DNA of 47,605 nt from NCBI GenBank assembly GCA_015063005.1, contig SUTF01000002.1, positions 1 to 47,605 on the forward strand, in the 5' to 3' direction. Made by a program: the position numbers and the translations under genes. Position 1 is the first letter of the stretch. The number at the start of each line of letters is the position of its first letter. A model generated the notes under the pieces. It worked only from the letters and a program-made list of their open reading frames with translations, did not search any database and had not been told where the DNA came from. The DNA is from Methanobrevibacter millerae. GTDB taxonomy: Archaea; Methanobacteriota; Methanobacteria; Methanobacteriales; Methanobacteriaceae. Shown piece by piece: positions 41,201 to 45,546 of the stretch.

Positions 41201-43774
41201 AAATGTTTTAATGATTGATTCTCTTAATCTTTCAGCATCAATTGACTTATCAAATCTGATGAGACATGGAAGATTATATTGTGGCTCATCGGGGTTCTGT
41301 GCACATTCATAATAGACACCCAGTTGATTTGCAGTTAATGGGATGTATGTTGAATTTTTTGCTGATTCAATGATTTTATCCAGTTTAGCAGAACTTTCCT
41401 GTGCATTATCGATTTCTTTTGCAATATTTCTGATTGTAGGCTCATCCATTAGTTTGGAAATATTTAAATTAACACCAGTCTCTTCAAAGACAACTGCACT
41501 TAATTTCATCAATGTCAATGAGGTAAATCCTGCGGCATATAAATCATCAGTAACACCAAATTCTGTACTTTCAGCAACAGATGTAGAAATATCAAATAAC
41601 ATTTTCTCAGTTTCGGTTTCAGGTGCAACCAATTCTAAATTAAGCACGGGTTTTGGAAGTTTTTTAAGAAATATTTTTCCATTTGGTGTTCTTGGCAGTT
41701 CATCCAACTGCATGAATACTGTTGGAACCATGTAAGTAGTTAATCTTTCCTGCAAGTATTTTTTCAATGCCTTAACATCAATTTCTTCTCCTGCAGTGAA
41801 GTAAGCACATAAGTGATCATTGTTGTTAATTTTTTTAACTACAACTGCAGTTTGTTTTATATTAGGGAATTTAGTGATGTTTGCTTCAATTTCTCCAATT
41901 TCGATTCTCAATCCACGGAGCTTTATCTGGTTGTCCATCCTTCCTTTTGAGATTAATTTTCCTTCGGAATTTTCAACACCAAAGTCCCCAGTTTTATAGA
42001 ATGGTATATTGTTTATAGTGATGAATGATTTCTGGCTTTCATCATCCATATTATAATATCCTTTTGAAATTCCGCAACCACCTATGTAAATTTCACCCAT
42101 GACACCCTGAGGCAATATTCTTCCATCAATATCTCTTATTTGGGCTACTACATTATATGGTGCATCACCAATTGTCAATTCATTGTCAATATCAGTGATT
42201 TTCTCAATTGTTCCAATTCCAGTCACTTCTGTACAACCATATATTACATAAGGAACCATTTCATCATTGGATAATAGAACAGGCATAATTTCTTCGGAAA
42301 CTTTTTCCCCACCCATATTGATTTGGTTAATTGAAGAAAGTACCTTTGCAAATGGCTCATATTCCAAATATTGCTTTAGACGTGAAGGTGTTGTGAATGT
42401 AAATGCATCAGGTTTTTCTTTTTCCATCAATTTAGTCAGTGATTCAATGTTTTTAGCTTCTTCATCATTAGCAAACACTAACGTATTTCCATATGTTAAA
42501 CTCATGAAATCTGCTGTAAATGCAACAAATGAAACTGTAATAACTCCAATATTTTTCTTCATTTTAGAATATGCCTGATAAATGATATTTCCTTCATTTT
42601 CAGTGAATCCGTTTGTAACGTTTCTATGACTTCCCATCACTCCTTTTGGTAATCCTGTGGAACCTGAAGTATAAAGGATATATGCCAAATCATCCGGAGA
42701 AATTTCAACATCAGGATTTTCATCATTTTCCTCTTGAAGTAATTCATCAATACTAATTGCATTTTCAAAAAGTTCATTATTTTCAGCAAGGATGTAGTCC
42801 GCCTGACTGTTTTGTGACATGTAAATTATTCTTTCTTTTGGAAATGCCATATCAATAGGAATATAAGCACAGCCCGCTTTCAAAACAGCTAAAATTGCAG
42901 CAATCAAGTTGCTGTTTCTATGAAACATTATTACAATATTGCTTTTAGGTTTCACTCCTTTTTTAATAAGAGCATTGGCAATCCTATTAGCTTTTTTATT
43001 AAGTTCACCATAAGTTAATCTTTCGCCGTCTGAAACTAGTGAAATGTGGTCTGGATTTTTTTCCACTTGCTTTTCAAAACGTTTATGTATAAATGGTGTT
43101 TTATTTTCATGGAATTTGAAATCTTCATCTTCCTTTACAAGATAAATGTCCAATAAAGATGAATTTAAAATATCGATTGATAAAAATTGATTGATAATTT
43201 GATTAATACTTTTAAGGAATAATTTAATGTATTCGGCAGAGTATAATTGATCATTATACGAAGCAGACAATATGAACTCTTCATGATTTTCCAGGATATT
43301 AAGGTAAAAATCATACTTATATCCTAATGAATCTAAATCCAAATCTTTATTGAATGAATAATATACTCCTGATTTTAAGTCATATTCCTTAATCAAATCG
43401 TCAATGGAAAAATTAACATATTTTAAATTTTCTTTATAATCCTTTTGAATTTGTATTAAATAATCTTCAATTGTTATTTTCCTATTTTCAAAATTTGTAG
43501 TGAAAATTAAATTATTTTCATGAAATATCAAATTTTTATTGGAAAACGTGAACTTATTTAAGGCCAAACATGCCCCAGCTAAAAAAAGAACACTTTCAGT
43601 AATGCAATTTTTTCGACAAAATTCAATTAATTCATGTTTATTAATTTTAAATTCCTCAGTAACTAAATTTGGAGTTTCAATCCCACTTAAATCAGGATTA
43701 AGAACAGTACTTTCATCAAAATCCTTAATAAGATTTAAAAAGTATTTAATATAATTTAAATTTTTATCAATCAT
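22139..43774 (-). CDS. NRPS2: giant seven-module nonribosomal peptide synthetase with terminal reductase
   Basis: One uninterrupted frame of 7211 residues, very large for an archaeal protein. Order by eye: half C domain (1-215, no HHxxxDG), A1, PCP1 (Ser752), then six C-A-PCP modules of about 1003 residues each, then a reductase. TSGSTG motifs begin at 369, 1377, 2381, 3383, 4387, 5391 and 6391. All six full C domains keep HHIITDG (first at H935-H936). PCP1-6 read GFTSL; the last reads GGTSL (Ser6766). The reductase has GVTGFMG (6850-6856) and Y7007/K7011. It should make a capped hexa- or heptapeptide in the cytoplasm and release an aldehyde or alcohol. No epimerase, methylase or thioesterase is seen. 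It heads an operon with a MATE exporter and an aldo/keto reductase. Start ATG at 43774 has only a weak RBS (AGTGA). Confidence 0.93.
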   Translation of the reverse strand: MIDKNLNYIKYFLNLIKDFDESTVLNPDLSGIETPNLVTEEFKINKHELIEFCRKNCITESVLFLAGACLALNKFTFSNKNLIFHENNLIFTTNFENRKITIEDYLIQIQKDYKENLKYVNFSIDDLIKEYDLKSGVYYSFNKDLDLDSLGYKYDFYLNILENHEEFILSASYNDQLYSAEYIKLFLKSINQIINQFLSIDILNSSLLDIYLVKEDEDFKFHENKTPFIHKRFEKQVEKNPDHISLVSDGERLTYGELNKKANRIANALIKKGVKPKSNIVIMFHRNSNLIAAILAVLKAGCAYIPIDMAFPKERIIYMSQNSQADYILAENNELFENAISIDELLQEENDENPDVEISPDDLAYILYTSGSTGLPKGVMGSHRNVTNGFTENEGNIIYQAYSKMKKNIGVITVSFVAFTADFMSLTYGNTLVFANDEEAKNIESLTKLMEKEKPDAFTFTTPSRLKQYLEYEPFAKVLSSINQINMGGEKVSEEIMPVLLSNDEMVPYVIYGCTEVTGIGTIEKITDIDNELTIGDAPYNVVAQIRDIDGRILPQGVMGEIYIGGCGISKGYYNMDDESQKSFITINNIPFYKTGDFGVENSEGKLISKGRMDNQIKLRGLRIEIGEIEANITKFPNIKQTAVVVKKINNNDHLCAYFTAGEEIDVKALKKYLQERLTTYMVPTVFMQLDELPRTPNGKIFLKKLPKPVLNLELVAPETETEKMLFDISTSVAESTEFGVTDDLYAAGFTSLTLMKLSAVVFEETGVNLNISKLMDEPTIRNIAKEIDNAQESSAKLDKIIESAKNSTYIPLTANQLGVYYECAQNPDEPQYNLPCLIRFDKSIDAERLRESIIKTFDTYPYLKTRIVMHGDQLMHKRDDSIAIDEIPIVEVPQISDEEIYNLNFKKFELLGGQLFRAKIYKTDNEVVLFFDMHHIITDGASVNILFKSFSNAYEGKEIEKETIDGYINALIENENENSDEYIACERYFHDLLSQEVDSTVLTPNINGNPDDGKLKSISKNINPQIIRKFCSDERISPNVLFMASTILNLNKYTFSDKTLITTIFNGRSNSNYFNTQAFLVKTLPILSINEDRNITVRQLLNQTDKLWKETIKHSDYPYTKISEEFQLKPEFMYTYNNFDESVITMNGNDYELTRLDTVETNYKITFDINESKDNIELFLLYNEQLYTEKYVKTFLNSILATVNQFIDMDIDQIPIGEIELNKNYEIPTFTPVEIPFIHKRFERQVEANPDYIALVSEDSTLTAGQLNQKANKIANALIKKGVKPKSNVLVMLRRNSDLIASILGILKAGCAYIPIDLEYPRDRIDYIYENSQADYIISEEDDDNSLNVKELLEECNSENPNVDIAPDDLAYMIYTSGSTGNPKGVMISHENIANQVQNPKSQYDSLLCLATISFDVSVDDILTSLSNGLKLILASDTQIKNIPELIKLIGKEKPEVCEITPSRFVSYLEVPEFCEVISCLKCVFLGGEQFSTKVYENFKKYCDAVVYNSYGPTETTITSNNKEITDINDITVGHPLENYVTDVRDIDGKLLPQGVMGELYIGGTGVGKGYYNMPDKTEEVFLTINDIPYYKSGDYAISRPDGEIEILGRIDNQIKLRGLRIEIGEIESNINKYPSVKQAIVVIKKINNNDHLCAYYTADREIDSSKLKEFLKDKLTKYMVPTAYMQLDEMPQTPNGKTDIKSLPEPKLDLENIKPENELEEKLFKIASELVNTDQFGVTDDLYAIGFTSLILMKFNSLIYAEMGINLDISVLFNDPTIRKLASEIEANSGQETGLEEFVKLAARLDYFPLTENQLGVYYECMQNPDVIKYTMPTLLRFGSDVDADKLKESIIKTVEAHPYIKTRIITTEDGSLKQQRNDDTPIDEIEIVEVDSISDDEIIKNDVRAFSFGDEQLFRFKIYKTPDETILFVDFHHIITDGVSQINIFADISNAYENRELSQEIVNGYVYSLIEADAKNSDKYQESKEFFDEKLSQEIESTILTPNLNGNPDDGQLKTVVQEFDAGKIKDFCNDYSLSQNAVFLSALTLTLNKYTFSDKSLITTIFNGRSNPFYYDTQGFLVKTIPLIFNNENRQESIKEFINGIDDVWKDTISHSEYPYTSLAEDYQLKPEFFFSYQEFLQSEEVTINGKNYQETALLSDDFSATAYKVNFDIFVYEDKILYKLDYNDQLYTEEYIQKFLDSLNLVLNLFIENDINKLMINEIELESEYKLPSFTTVETPIIHKRFEKQVEANPENIALVAEDATLTADELNKKANRIANALIKRGVKPKNNVLVMLHRNSDLIASILGILKAGCAYIPIDLEYPQDRIDYIYENSQADYIISDKDNHNSLNVKELLEDTNTSNPDVEVTSDDLAYMIYTSGSTGNPKGVMISHENIANQVQNPKSKYNSLLCLATISFDVSVDDILTSLSNGLKLILASDTQIKNIPELIKLIEEEKPEVSEITPSRIASYLEVPEFCDVISYLKCVFLGGEQFSTKVYENFKKYSDAIVYNSYGPTETTITSNNKEVTDINDITVGHPLENYVTDVRDIDGKLLPQGVMGELYIGGTGVGKGYYNMPDKTEEVFLTINGIPYYRSGDYAIEKHNGEIDIQGRIDNQIKLRGLRIEIGEIESSINSYPSVKQAVVVIKEINNNDHLCAYYTADETIEPRTLKEFIKDKLTKYMVPTAYMQLDEMPQTPNGKTDIKALPEPKLDLEYVVAENETEEKLFEIASELIKTDQFGVTDDLYAVGFTSLILMKFNSMIYSEMGVNLDISVLFNDPTIRKLASKITGSDKESDLNKFIELAGKLDYFPLTENQMGIYYECMQSHGEVKYTIPTLIRFDSDVDSEKLKKAVIKTIEAHPYLKTRIITSDDGYIKQQRNDDAPIDEIEIVKVNSISDDEIIKNDVKAFYFGDNQLFRFKIYDAADETVLFLDFHHIITDGVSQINLFSDIASAYENKELSHEKVDGYIYSLIEEDAKNSEKYVESKEFFDEKLSQEIESTVLTPNLNGNPDEGKIKTVLDAFESDKIKELCNKYSLSQNALILSALTLTLNKYTFSDKTLITTIFNGRANPFYYDTQGFMVKTLPLIFNNENRQENIKEFIKGIGDVWKNTISHSEYPYTSIAEDYQLKPEFFFTYQEFLDDGIVINGKTYQDYELSDEEVLATDYKINFDLYAYENRLEFKLDYNDQLYSEDYIKTFINSMKFVLEQFMSVNIEKQRICDIELETPKELPSFTTVETPIIHKRFEKQVEANPENIALVAEDATLTADELNKKANRIANALIKRGVKPKNNVLVMLHRNSDLIASILGILKAGCAYIPIDLEYPQDRIDYIYENSQADYIISDKDNHNSLNVKELLEDTNTSNPDVEVTSDDLAYMIYTSGSTGNPKGVMISHENIANQVQNPKSKYNSLLCLATISFDVSVDDILTSLSNGLKLILASDTQIKNIPELIKLIEEEKPEVSEITPSRIASYLEVPEFCDVISYLKCVFLGGEQFSTKVYENFKKYSDAIVYNSYGPTETTITSNNKEVTDINDITVGHPLENYVTDVRDIDGKLLPQGVMGELYIGGTGVGKGYYNMPDKTEEVFLTINGIPYYRSGDYAIEKHNGEIDIQGRIDNQIKLRGLRIEIGEIESSINSYPSVKQAVVVIKEINNNDHLCAYYTANDEVDVSELKEFLKDKLTKYMVPTAYMQLDEMPQTPNGKTDLKALPDPKLDLENIKPENETEEKLFEIAVELINTDQFGVTDDLYAVGFTSLILMKFNSMIYSEMGVNLDISLLFNDPTIRKLAAEIECNDKDSDLSEIIELANSMDYLPLTDNQIGVYYECMQSPGEIKYTMPTTMRLGSDVGADKLKEAIIKAVEAHPYLKTRIVIDDEGELKQKRCDDIAIDEIEIVEVDSISDEEMMKNDVKAFSLIDEQLFRAKIYKTPDETVLFTDFHHIITDGVSQINFFDDIANAYQGNDLHDEIVDGYVYSFLEDNLKNSEAFEKAKEFFDEKLSQEVESTVLTPNLNGNPDKGKLKAVIDTIDADEIKEFCNRHSFSQNALFLSALTLTLNKYTFSDKTLITTIFNGRSNPLYYDTQGFLVKTLPLIFNNENRHETIKEFINGIDEVWKDTMSNSIYPYTNIAEEYQLKPEFFFTYQEFYDSGPRIINGNLWEERELVSDELATTEYKINFDIDVTEDNIDFIIIYNDELYSERYIKTFIKSMQLVLTQFMENDINELCISEVELETSKEIPTFKPVETPFIHKRFEKQVEANPDNIALVATDATLTNEELNIKSNRIANALIRKGVEPRSNILAMLPRDSNLIATIIGILKAGCTFIPIDLEYPKERIDYIYENSQADYIITSDGKADNELDIYELLEEKNTLNPDVEISPDDLAYMIYTSGSTGLPKGVMIGHKNACNQAESNPKCEYDNLLSIATIAFDTSLEDILTGITNGIRIIFANDSEIKNIVDLIRLIREYEPQVMEFTPSRLISYLEVDEFCEVIDCAECIVMGGEQFSAKAFEGVKKYCDAKVYNSYGPTEATIASNYKEITDPENITIGKALKNYVTEVRDIDGKLLPQGVMGELYIGGTGVGKGYYNMPDKTEEVYLTINNIPYYKSGDYAIELPDGDIDIKGRIDNQIKLRGLRIEIGEIESSINKFPNVKNAVVVIKEINNNDHLCAYFTAEKEIDTDSLKEFLKERLTYYMVPTVFMQLDEIPQLPNGKTDTKKLPEPKLELENIKPENETEQKLFDITSELIGTDEFGVTDDLYAIGFTSLTLMKLNTLIYKEMSVNLDISILFNSPTIRKLSDEILNHDEQSSKLDELIELANTQEYFPLTENQLGVYYECMQSPGEIKYTMPAVARFDHDIDAEKLKEAIIIAIEAHPYLKTRIVTAEDGSIKQYKNISAEIDEIEIVEVDSISDEDIIKNDVKAFSLDGEQLFRFKIYKTPEEVLLFSDFHHIITDGESQALLFEEIGNAYENNEIEKEIVDGYVYSLIEHELQNSERYDAAKKFFDDKLSQEIDSTVLTPDINGDEEDGVIKFVYSRLDISKIDDFCLKHSIGHNSLVMSAMILSLNKFTYSDETLITTIFNGRTNPNYYNTQGFLVKTLPLIIKNENRQQTIEKFLKSVDKTWIDSINNSIYPYTHIADEYQLKPEIFYAYNEGSGSENLVINGNDYENYELSDATKETEYKIDISVLKQETTIDIGISYNDKLYSEDYVKTFLDSIETVLNQFIENDVETFRICDVELETTKEKPTFIPLENPFIHKRFESQVESKPDDIALVSNGKEYTYRELDELSNRVANGLIKRGVEPKHNILIMLPRTADLIASIIGILKAGCGFIPIDLEYPKDRIEYIYENSEADYIISNETFEISLNINELLEEDNVKAPDVEISPDDTAYMIYTSGSTGKPKGVMISHENACNETEGNPKCEYDNLLSIATIAFDTSLEDILTGLTNGIKIIFANDTEIKNVVDLIQLIKAEKPQVMEFTPSRLISYLEVDEFCEVIGCAHCIVMGGEQFSAKAFNEVKQYCDAKVYNSYGPTEATIASNYKEITDPNVITIGKALQNYVTEVRDIDGKLLPQGVMGELYIGGTGVGKGYYNMPEKTEEVYLTINDIPYYRSGDYAIELPDGDIDIKGRIDNQIKLRGLRIEIGEIESNISRFPNIKRVVVAIKEMNGGEHLCAYFTAEEDIDTKLLKRYLQSKLTKYMVPTVFMQLDEIPQLPNGKTDMKALPEPSLALNHVEPETETEKKLFKLVSSLTSAEEFGITDDLYTLGFTSLTLMKLNSMIYNETEINIEITDLFNNPTIRSLSDRIDNNIDTQINIPEIIKTAETMELFPLTSNQLGIYYECMQTQEIKYTMPSAIRFGSDIDPFRLKQAIIDAIEAHPYLKTRIITTPEGELRQKRCDDIEIEDIKIVEVDSITNEEMMENDISYIPIEENQLFKFKIYKTPSETVLFTDIHHIITDGVSQDILFEDIISLYNGEEIDSEIVDGYAYSLIEEELAENEVSKEFYKNKFAQGFESTVLTPNLNGNPDEAEIKLIGDSVSSSFVRMFCQDHSISPNVLFMSATLLALNKFTFSDKALITTIFNGRSNSNYYNTQGMLVKTLPIMVDSSKRDMLIEDYIKVVDKSWKDSLVHSNYSYTKLSEDYQLKPEFFYAYHGAFETDNLELNGNTYAMEELDGTVATDYKINLDIYDDGENIGIYIEYNNQIYTEEYVQKFLDAIKYILVQFFVNDMDKLRINEIELAPNFLLPEFEEVVNPFLHKRFEEQVATKADEIALVASDDSLTYEELNSKANRIANSLIKKGVKPRSNILIMLPRTSDLIASIIGVLKAGCAFIPLDLKFPKERIEYIYENSQADYIINVDGLALNSLAIEELLEEDNIINPDIELTPDDLAYMIYTSGSTGNPKGVMISHKNACNQTEANPKCEYNNLLSIATIAFDTSLEDILTGFTNGIKIIFANDDEIKSIVELIRLIKCEQPEVMEFTPSRLLSYLEFDEFCDAISCAKCIVMGGEQFSPKAFEGVKKYADAKVYNSYGPTEITIASNYKEITDPENITIGKALRNYITDVRDIDGKLLPQGVMGELYIGGVGVGQGYYNMPDKTEEVYMTIDDIPYYRSGDYAIELPNGEIDIKGRIDNQIKLRGLRIEIGEIESNISNFPNIKQNIVVIKEIRNNEHLCAYFTADEDINKDDLKDYLGERLTQYMVPTVFMQIDEMPQTPNGKTDVKALPEPKLELNYVAPKNKLEQTICAIYSSILDIEIVGAEDNFFEIGGTSLIASKLIIELLKQDYNVKYDDIFRNQTPRALADFLSGDGISDDLDIDIIENYDYTQIHRLLEQNTFENFAKGTNLELGNVLLTGVTGFMGIHVLYEYINNEKGTIYCMIRKGKFDSCEERLIDLMNYYFDEDFTDLIGSRIILSEGDITNLDDFKKLEDYPIDTIINCAAIVKHYTHDDYIFRVNVDGVVNGLEFAESNNINYVQISTTSVLDEFTEDTDIENVYCDEKTLYWGQDLSNKYLNSKFLAERMVLEKALAGLNVKIIRVGNLMGRYSDGVFQKNFDTNAFLNNIKAIKNLKATIPAISEELVELSPIDYVAKATLVLAKTPKESIIFHAVSDKLIPNSDIFDTLNSSGFDIDEVTPEEFRKIYEDNMDENIQGMITADLSIDDFDFEDGEVEGDYGELVKMDQTLDILNSLGFSWPECDKKYLERFISYLDEVHYFD
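23400..32345 (-). other. NRPS2 modules 5-7 (C-A-PCP x3), same predicted substrate
   Basis: All three A domains give D-T-E-E-V-G-S-I-A by manual alignment. Two glutamates (239, 278) and the G-S-I-A end resemble lysine (DAESIGSVA-like) and ornithine codes, so a basic amino acid is likely. The three A domains are near-copies of one another (NACN near motif A3; AFDTSLEDILTG around A4). Confidence 0.55.
32777..34077 (-). repeat. 1301-bp A-domain repeat, copy in NRPS2 module 4
   Basis: By eye this stretch matches 35783-37083 base for base (offset 3006). It runs from just before the A domain (LPSFTTVETP) through motif A8 to YYTA. Outside it the modules differ clearly. Confidence 0.85.
35783..37083 (-). 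repeat. 1301-bp A-domain repeat, copy in NRPS2 module 3
   Basis: Partner of 32777-34077. The protein segments are identical, and no base difference was seen in the lines compared. The borders are sharp: C against T on the left (35782) and T against C on the right (37084). Confidence 0.85.
41345..43774 (-). other. NRPS2 starter module: half C, unusual A1, PCP1
   Basis: The protein begins inside a C domain: only the C-terminal lobe is present (FDESTVLNPDLSG to SASYNDQLYS), like the second C-type segment of NRPS1. A1 has TSGSTGLPKG and the A10 lysine (PNGKIFLKKL), but its pocket reads V-A-A-F-N-G-I-G-I when lined up with GrsA-PheA. Asp235 is replaced by Val, and the core GPTE is GCTE. It may load a carboxylic acid cap or be silent. 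Confidence 0.6.
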
Positions 43775-43800
43775 TTTTTATCACTTAAAATTATTTATTT

Positions 43801-43810
43801 GATATAAAGT
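43801..43810 (-). promoter_or_regulatory. probable TATA box of NRPS2
   Basis: On the reverse strand ACTTTATATC lies 27-36 bases before the ATG, so the transcript would have a very short leader. The stretch 43775-44069 has no gene; it holds TTTTAGCAAA at 43881-43890, also seen near the NRPS1 promoter (6391-6399). Confidence 0.4.
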
Positions 43811-44069
43811 ATGTAATTTTTTAAATAAATAATTAATCTTTATACTATTTTAACTAATTGTTCAGTTTTAAAAACATTAATTTTAGCAAATTTTAATGAT
43901 ATTCAAAATAGCAAATAGTAAAGACCTATAGATAAACTAGTATTTATTATTAATCAACCTAGTAAAAAAAAGTGGTTAATTATTGTTTCAACATTCAATT
44001 TTTAAAAAAAAAGCTTTAAACAAGTAAATCAATAAAAAACGAGTTTATGAGATTTTTTAAGTTTAACAA

Positions 44070-44098
44070 AAGAAAAAAAAAGAGGAGTTCAGGACTCC
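44070..44098 (-). terminator. hairpin terminator of the secreted protein gene
   Basis: GGAGT (44084-44088) pairs with ACTCC (44094-44098). On the reverse strand a run of T follows (A tract 44072-44081). It sits 16 bases after the stop of the gene at 44114, so that gene and NRPS2 are probably separate transcripts. Confidence 0.6.
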
Positions 44099-44113
44099 AT
44101 TTCCAGTCGGAAA

Positions 44114-44599
44114 TTAGAATGCAACTGGTGAAACATTATTGTTTTTGTTGAAATCATTTAACATGGACATTAATTTAGCAGAATCCAATCCGCTTGAATT
44201 TTTAGCCCAGAAAACAACAATAAATTGATTACCGTCTTGACCTACGACTTCAGATACTCCCTGTGTTCCATGATCATAGTCAGTGAATTTTATGGTATTG
44301 TCAGCGTTTTTGCTGATTGCCATATCATCATCACCATAAGTGTATTCTCTTCCGTCGTGGTGAATAACATGATCAAGGACATCATCATTTTCCCTGTGCT
44401 CATAAATATCATCATTCACATTTTTATAGATGCAAACTCCCGCATCCTGATTTCCATTCGTATAAACCGAATAATATTCCCCACCATATATGCTTTTGTA
44501 TGTATCGTCAACTTTAAAATCATTAACACTTGCAGCACAAGCGCTTCCGATTAAAAGAGAAGACACCAATAATAAAAATAATACTCCTTTAAAGTTCAT
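44114..44599 (-). CDS. small secreted protein, unknown function
   Basis: The preferred start at 44599 gives 161 residues that open with a clear signal peptide (MNFKGVLFLLLVSSLLIGSA, cleavage probably after SACA). An in-frame ATG at 44641 would put 14 polar residues before it and is less likely. The mature part is small, acidic and rich in Asp, Asn and Tyr (VDDTYKSIYGGEYYSVY, YTYGDDDMAISKNADN) with a single Cys (GVCIYKN), and has no other membrane segment. It should be released or held at the cell surface. No family is recognised, though small secreted proteins of this look are common in Methanobrevibacter. It lies upstream of NRPS2 on the same strand with its own terminator. Confidence 0.75.
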   Translation of the reverse strand: MNFKGVLFLLLVSSLLIGSACAASVNDFKVDDTYKSIYGGEYYSVYTNGNQDAGVCIYKNVNDDIYEHRENDDVLDHVIHHDGREYTYGDDDMAISKNADNTIKFTDYDHGTQGVSEVVGQDGNQFIVVFWAKNSSGLDSAKLMSMLNDFNKNNNVSPVAF

Positions 44600-44666
44600 T
44601 AAAATAACTTCTTTTACTGTTTCATGGATAAAAGAAAGCATATCCTAGTTATTTTATAATTTAAAT

Positions 44667-45322
44667 TCAATTATTTATCGTTTTTATAATAATAATCGAA
44701 AATATCCTTTTGATGCTTGAAAATGAAGTTTCAATAGTTGCCATTGAGCCACTTAGTTTTTTAATAGGTTTTGACAATAATTGTCCATACATAATAACAG
44801 CCAATAGAGTTCCTAACTGTATTTCATTAACTGATAATGAGTAAACACCTGCCAGATAAACAGTTATATTACTTGCATTTATTAAAAAGATTGTAACGGG
44901 TTGCATAAAATTAGTAACATTTCGGGATTTGGTATAATAGTCAATTACAGTTTGGCAGATTTTTTTAAATCCTTTTTCATGGAATGAATCACGATTTGTG
45001 AGACTCTTTCAAAATAGCTCATTAATCGCCCCAAATGCTTCTGATAACCATCGTAATAGTCTTTAGATTTATAATCGCATAAAAAAAGCAAATGATATAA
45101 AAGAAACGGCATAAATACAAATCATTGAAATGACCGTATAAATTAACATATATAATCTGATTTGATAAGCAAATCGATATTCTTATTTTTAACACCGGAC
45201 AAAGCCTTACTGAACAAATCAATTATTTCCATTTGAAATAATGTCTGAACGATTATTAGCGCAAAAATAATTAATATTGTTTTCCATTGGAATTTTAATG
45301 CGACACTCAAAAACTTTTTCAT
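44667..45322 (-). pseudogene. ABC exporter (MsbA/MDR-like) gene, broken
   Basis: The reverse strand from ATG 45322 reads MKKFLSVALKFQWKTILIIF and FQMEIIDLFSKALSGVKNKN, the N-terminus of a half-size ABC exporter, then stops after 62 codons. Farther on, in other frames, come pieces of its membrane part and the end of the transmembrane domain (GTLLAVIMYGQLLSKPIKKL, TSFSSIKRIFSI). The ATP-binding domain is entirely missing. There are several frameshifts and at least one deletion. It cannot make a transporter. It may have been an older exporter for the NRPS2 product or for the surface proteins nearby; that is speculation. Confidence 0.75.
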
Positions 45323-45546
45323 AATAAGTATAGTTTTTAATAATTAATATAATATACATTAAGCAATATTTGACATTCCAATCAGCAATGTCAAGTCAGG
45401 AGTATGCATCTTTGAGTCTGAAAAAGAGATTATTAGTATAAATGATTCTGATGCACGATTTATGAAAAATAAAAAAGGACAATGATAATTGATTATAACA
45501 GACAAATTCAGTATATGAATATAAAAAGAATCTAAAAAAATTAAAT

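Larger units (their letters stand above)
32345..41345 (-). other. NRPS2 modules 2-4 (C-A-PCP x3), same predicted substrate
   Basis: The three A domains share one pocket by manual alignment to GrsA-PheA: D-V-D-E-F-G-S-I-T (plus the A10 Lys). Glu at 278 with Gly301, Ser322 and Ile330 is shared with the ornithine code (DVGEIGSID), which points to a basic residue. The A domains of modules 3 and 4 are identical over a long stretch (see the repeat entries). Confidence 0.55.

Noticed and set aside
23400..41345. Epimerization domains
   Set aside because: Each module has only one HHxxxDG domain, placed before its A domain; no extra domain follows any PCP.
6447..43774. Many 60-130 codon frames antisense to or shifted within the NRPS genes
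   Set aside because: They recur at the same place in each repeated module, lack RBSs, and are explained by the coding strand.
22139..43774. NRPS2 as an assembly chimera of repeated modules
   Set aside because: Modules differ from each other outside the 1301-bp copy and the frame is intact throughout, so a real gene is more likely; only the copy number of that segment is open to doubt.
45022..45222. Separate small membrane protein gene
   Set aside because: It is a shifted frame within the broken ABC exporter gene.
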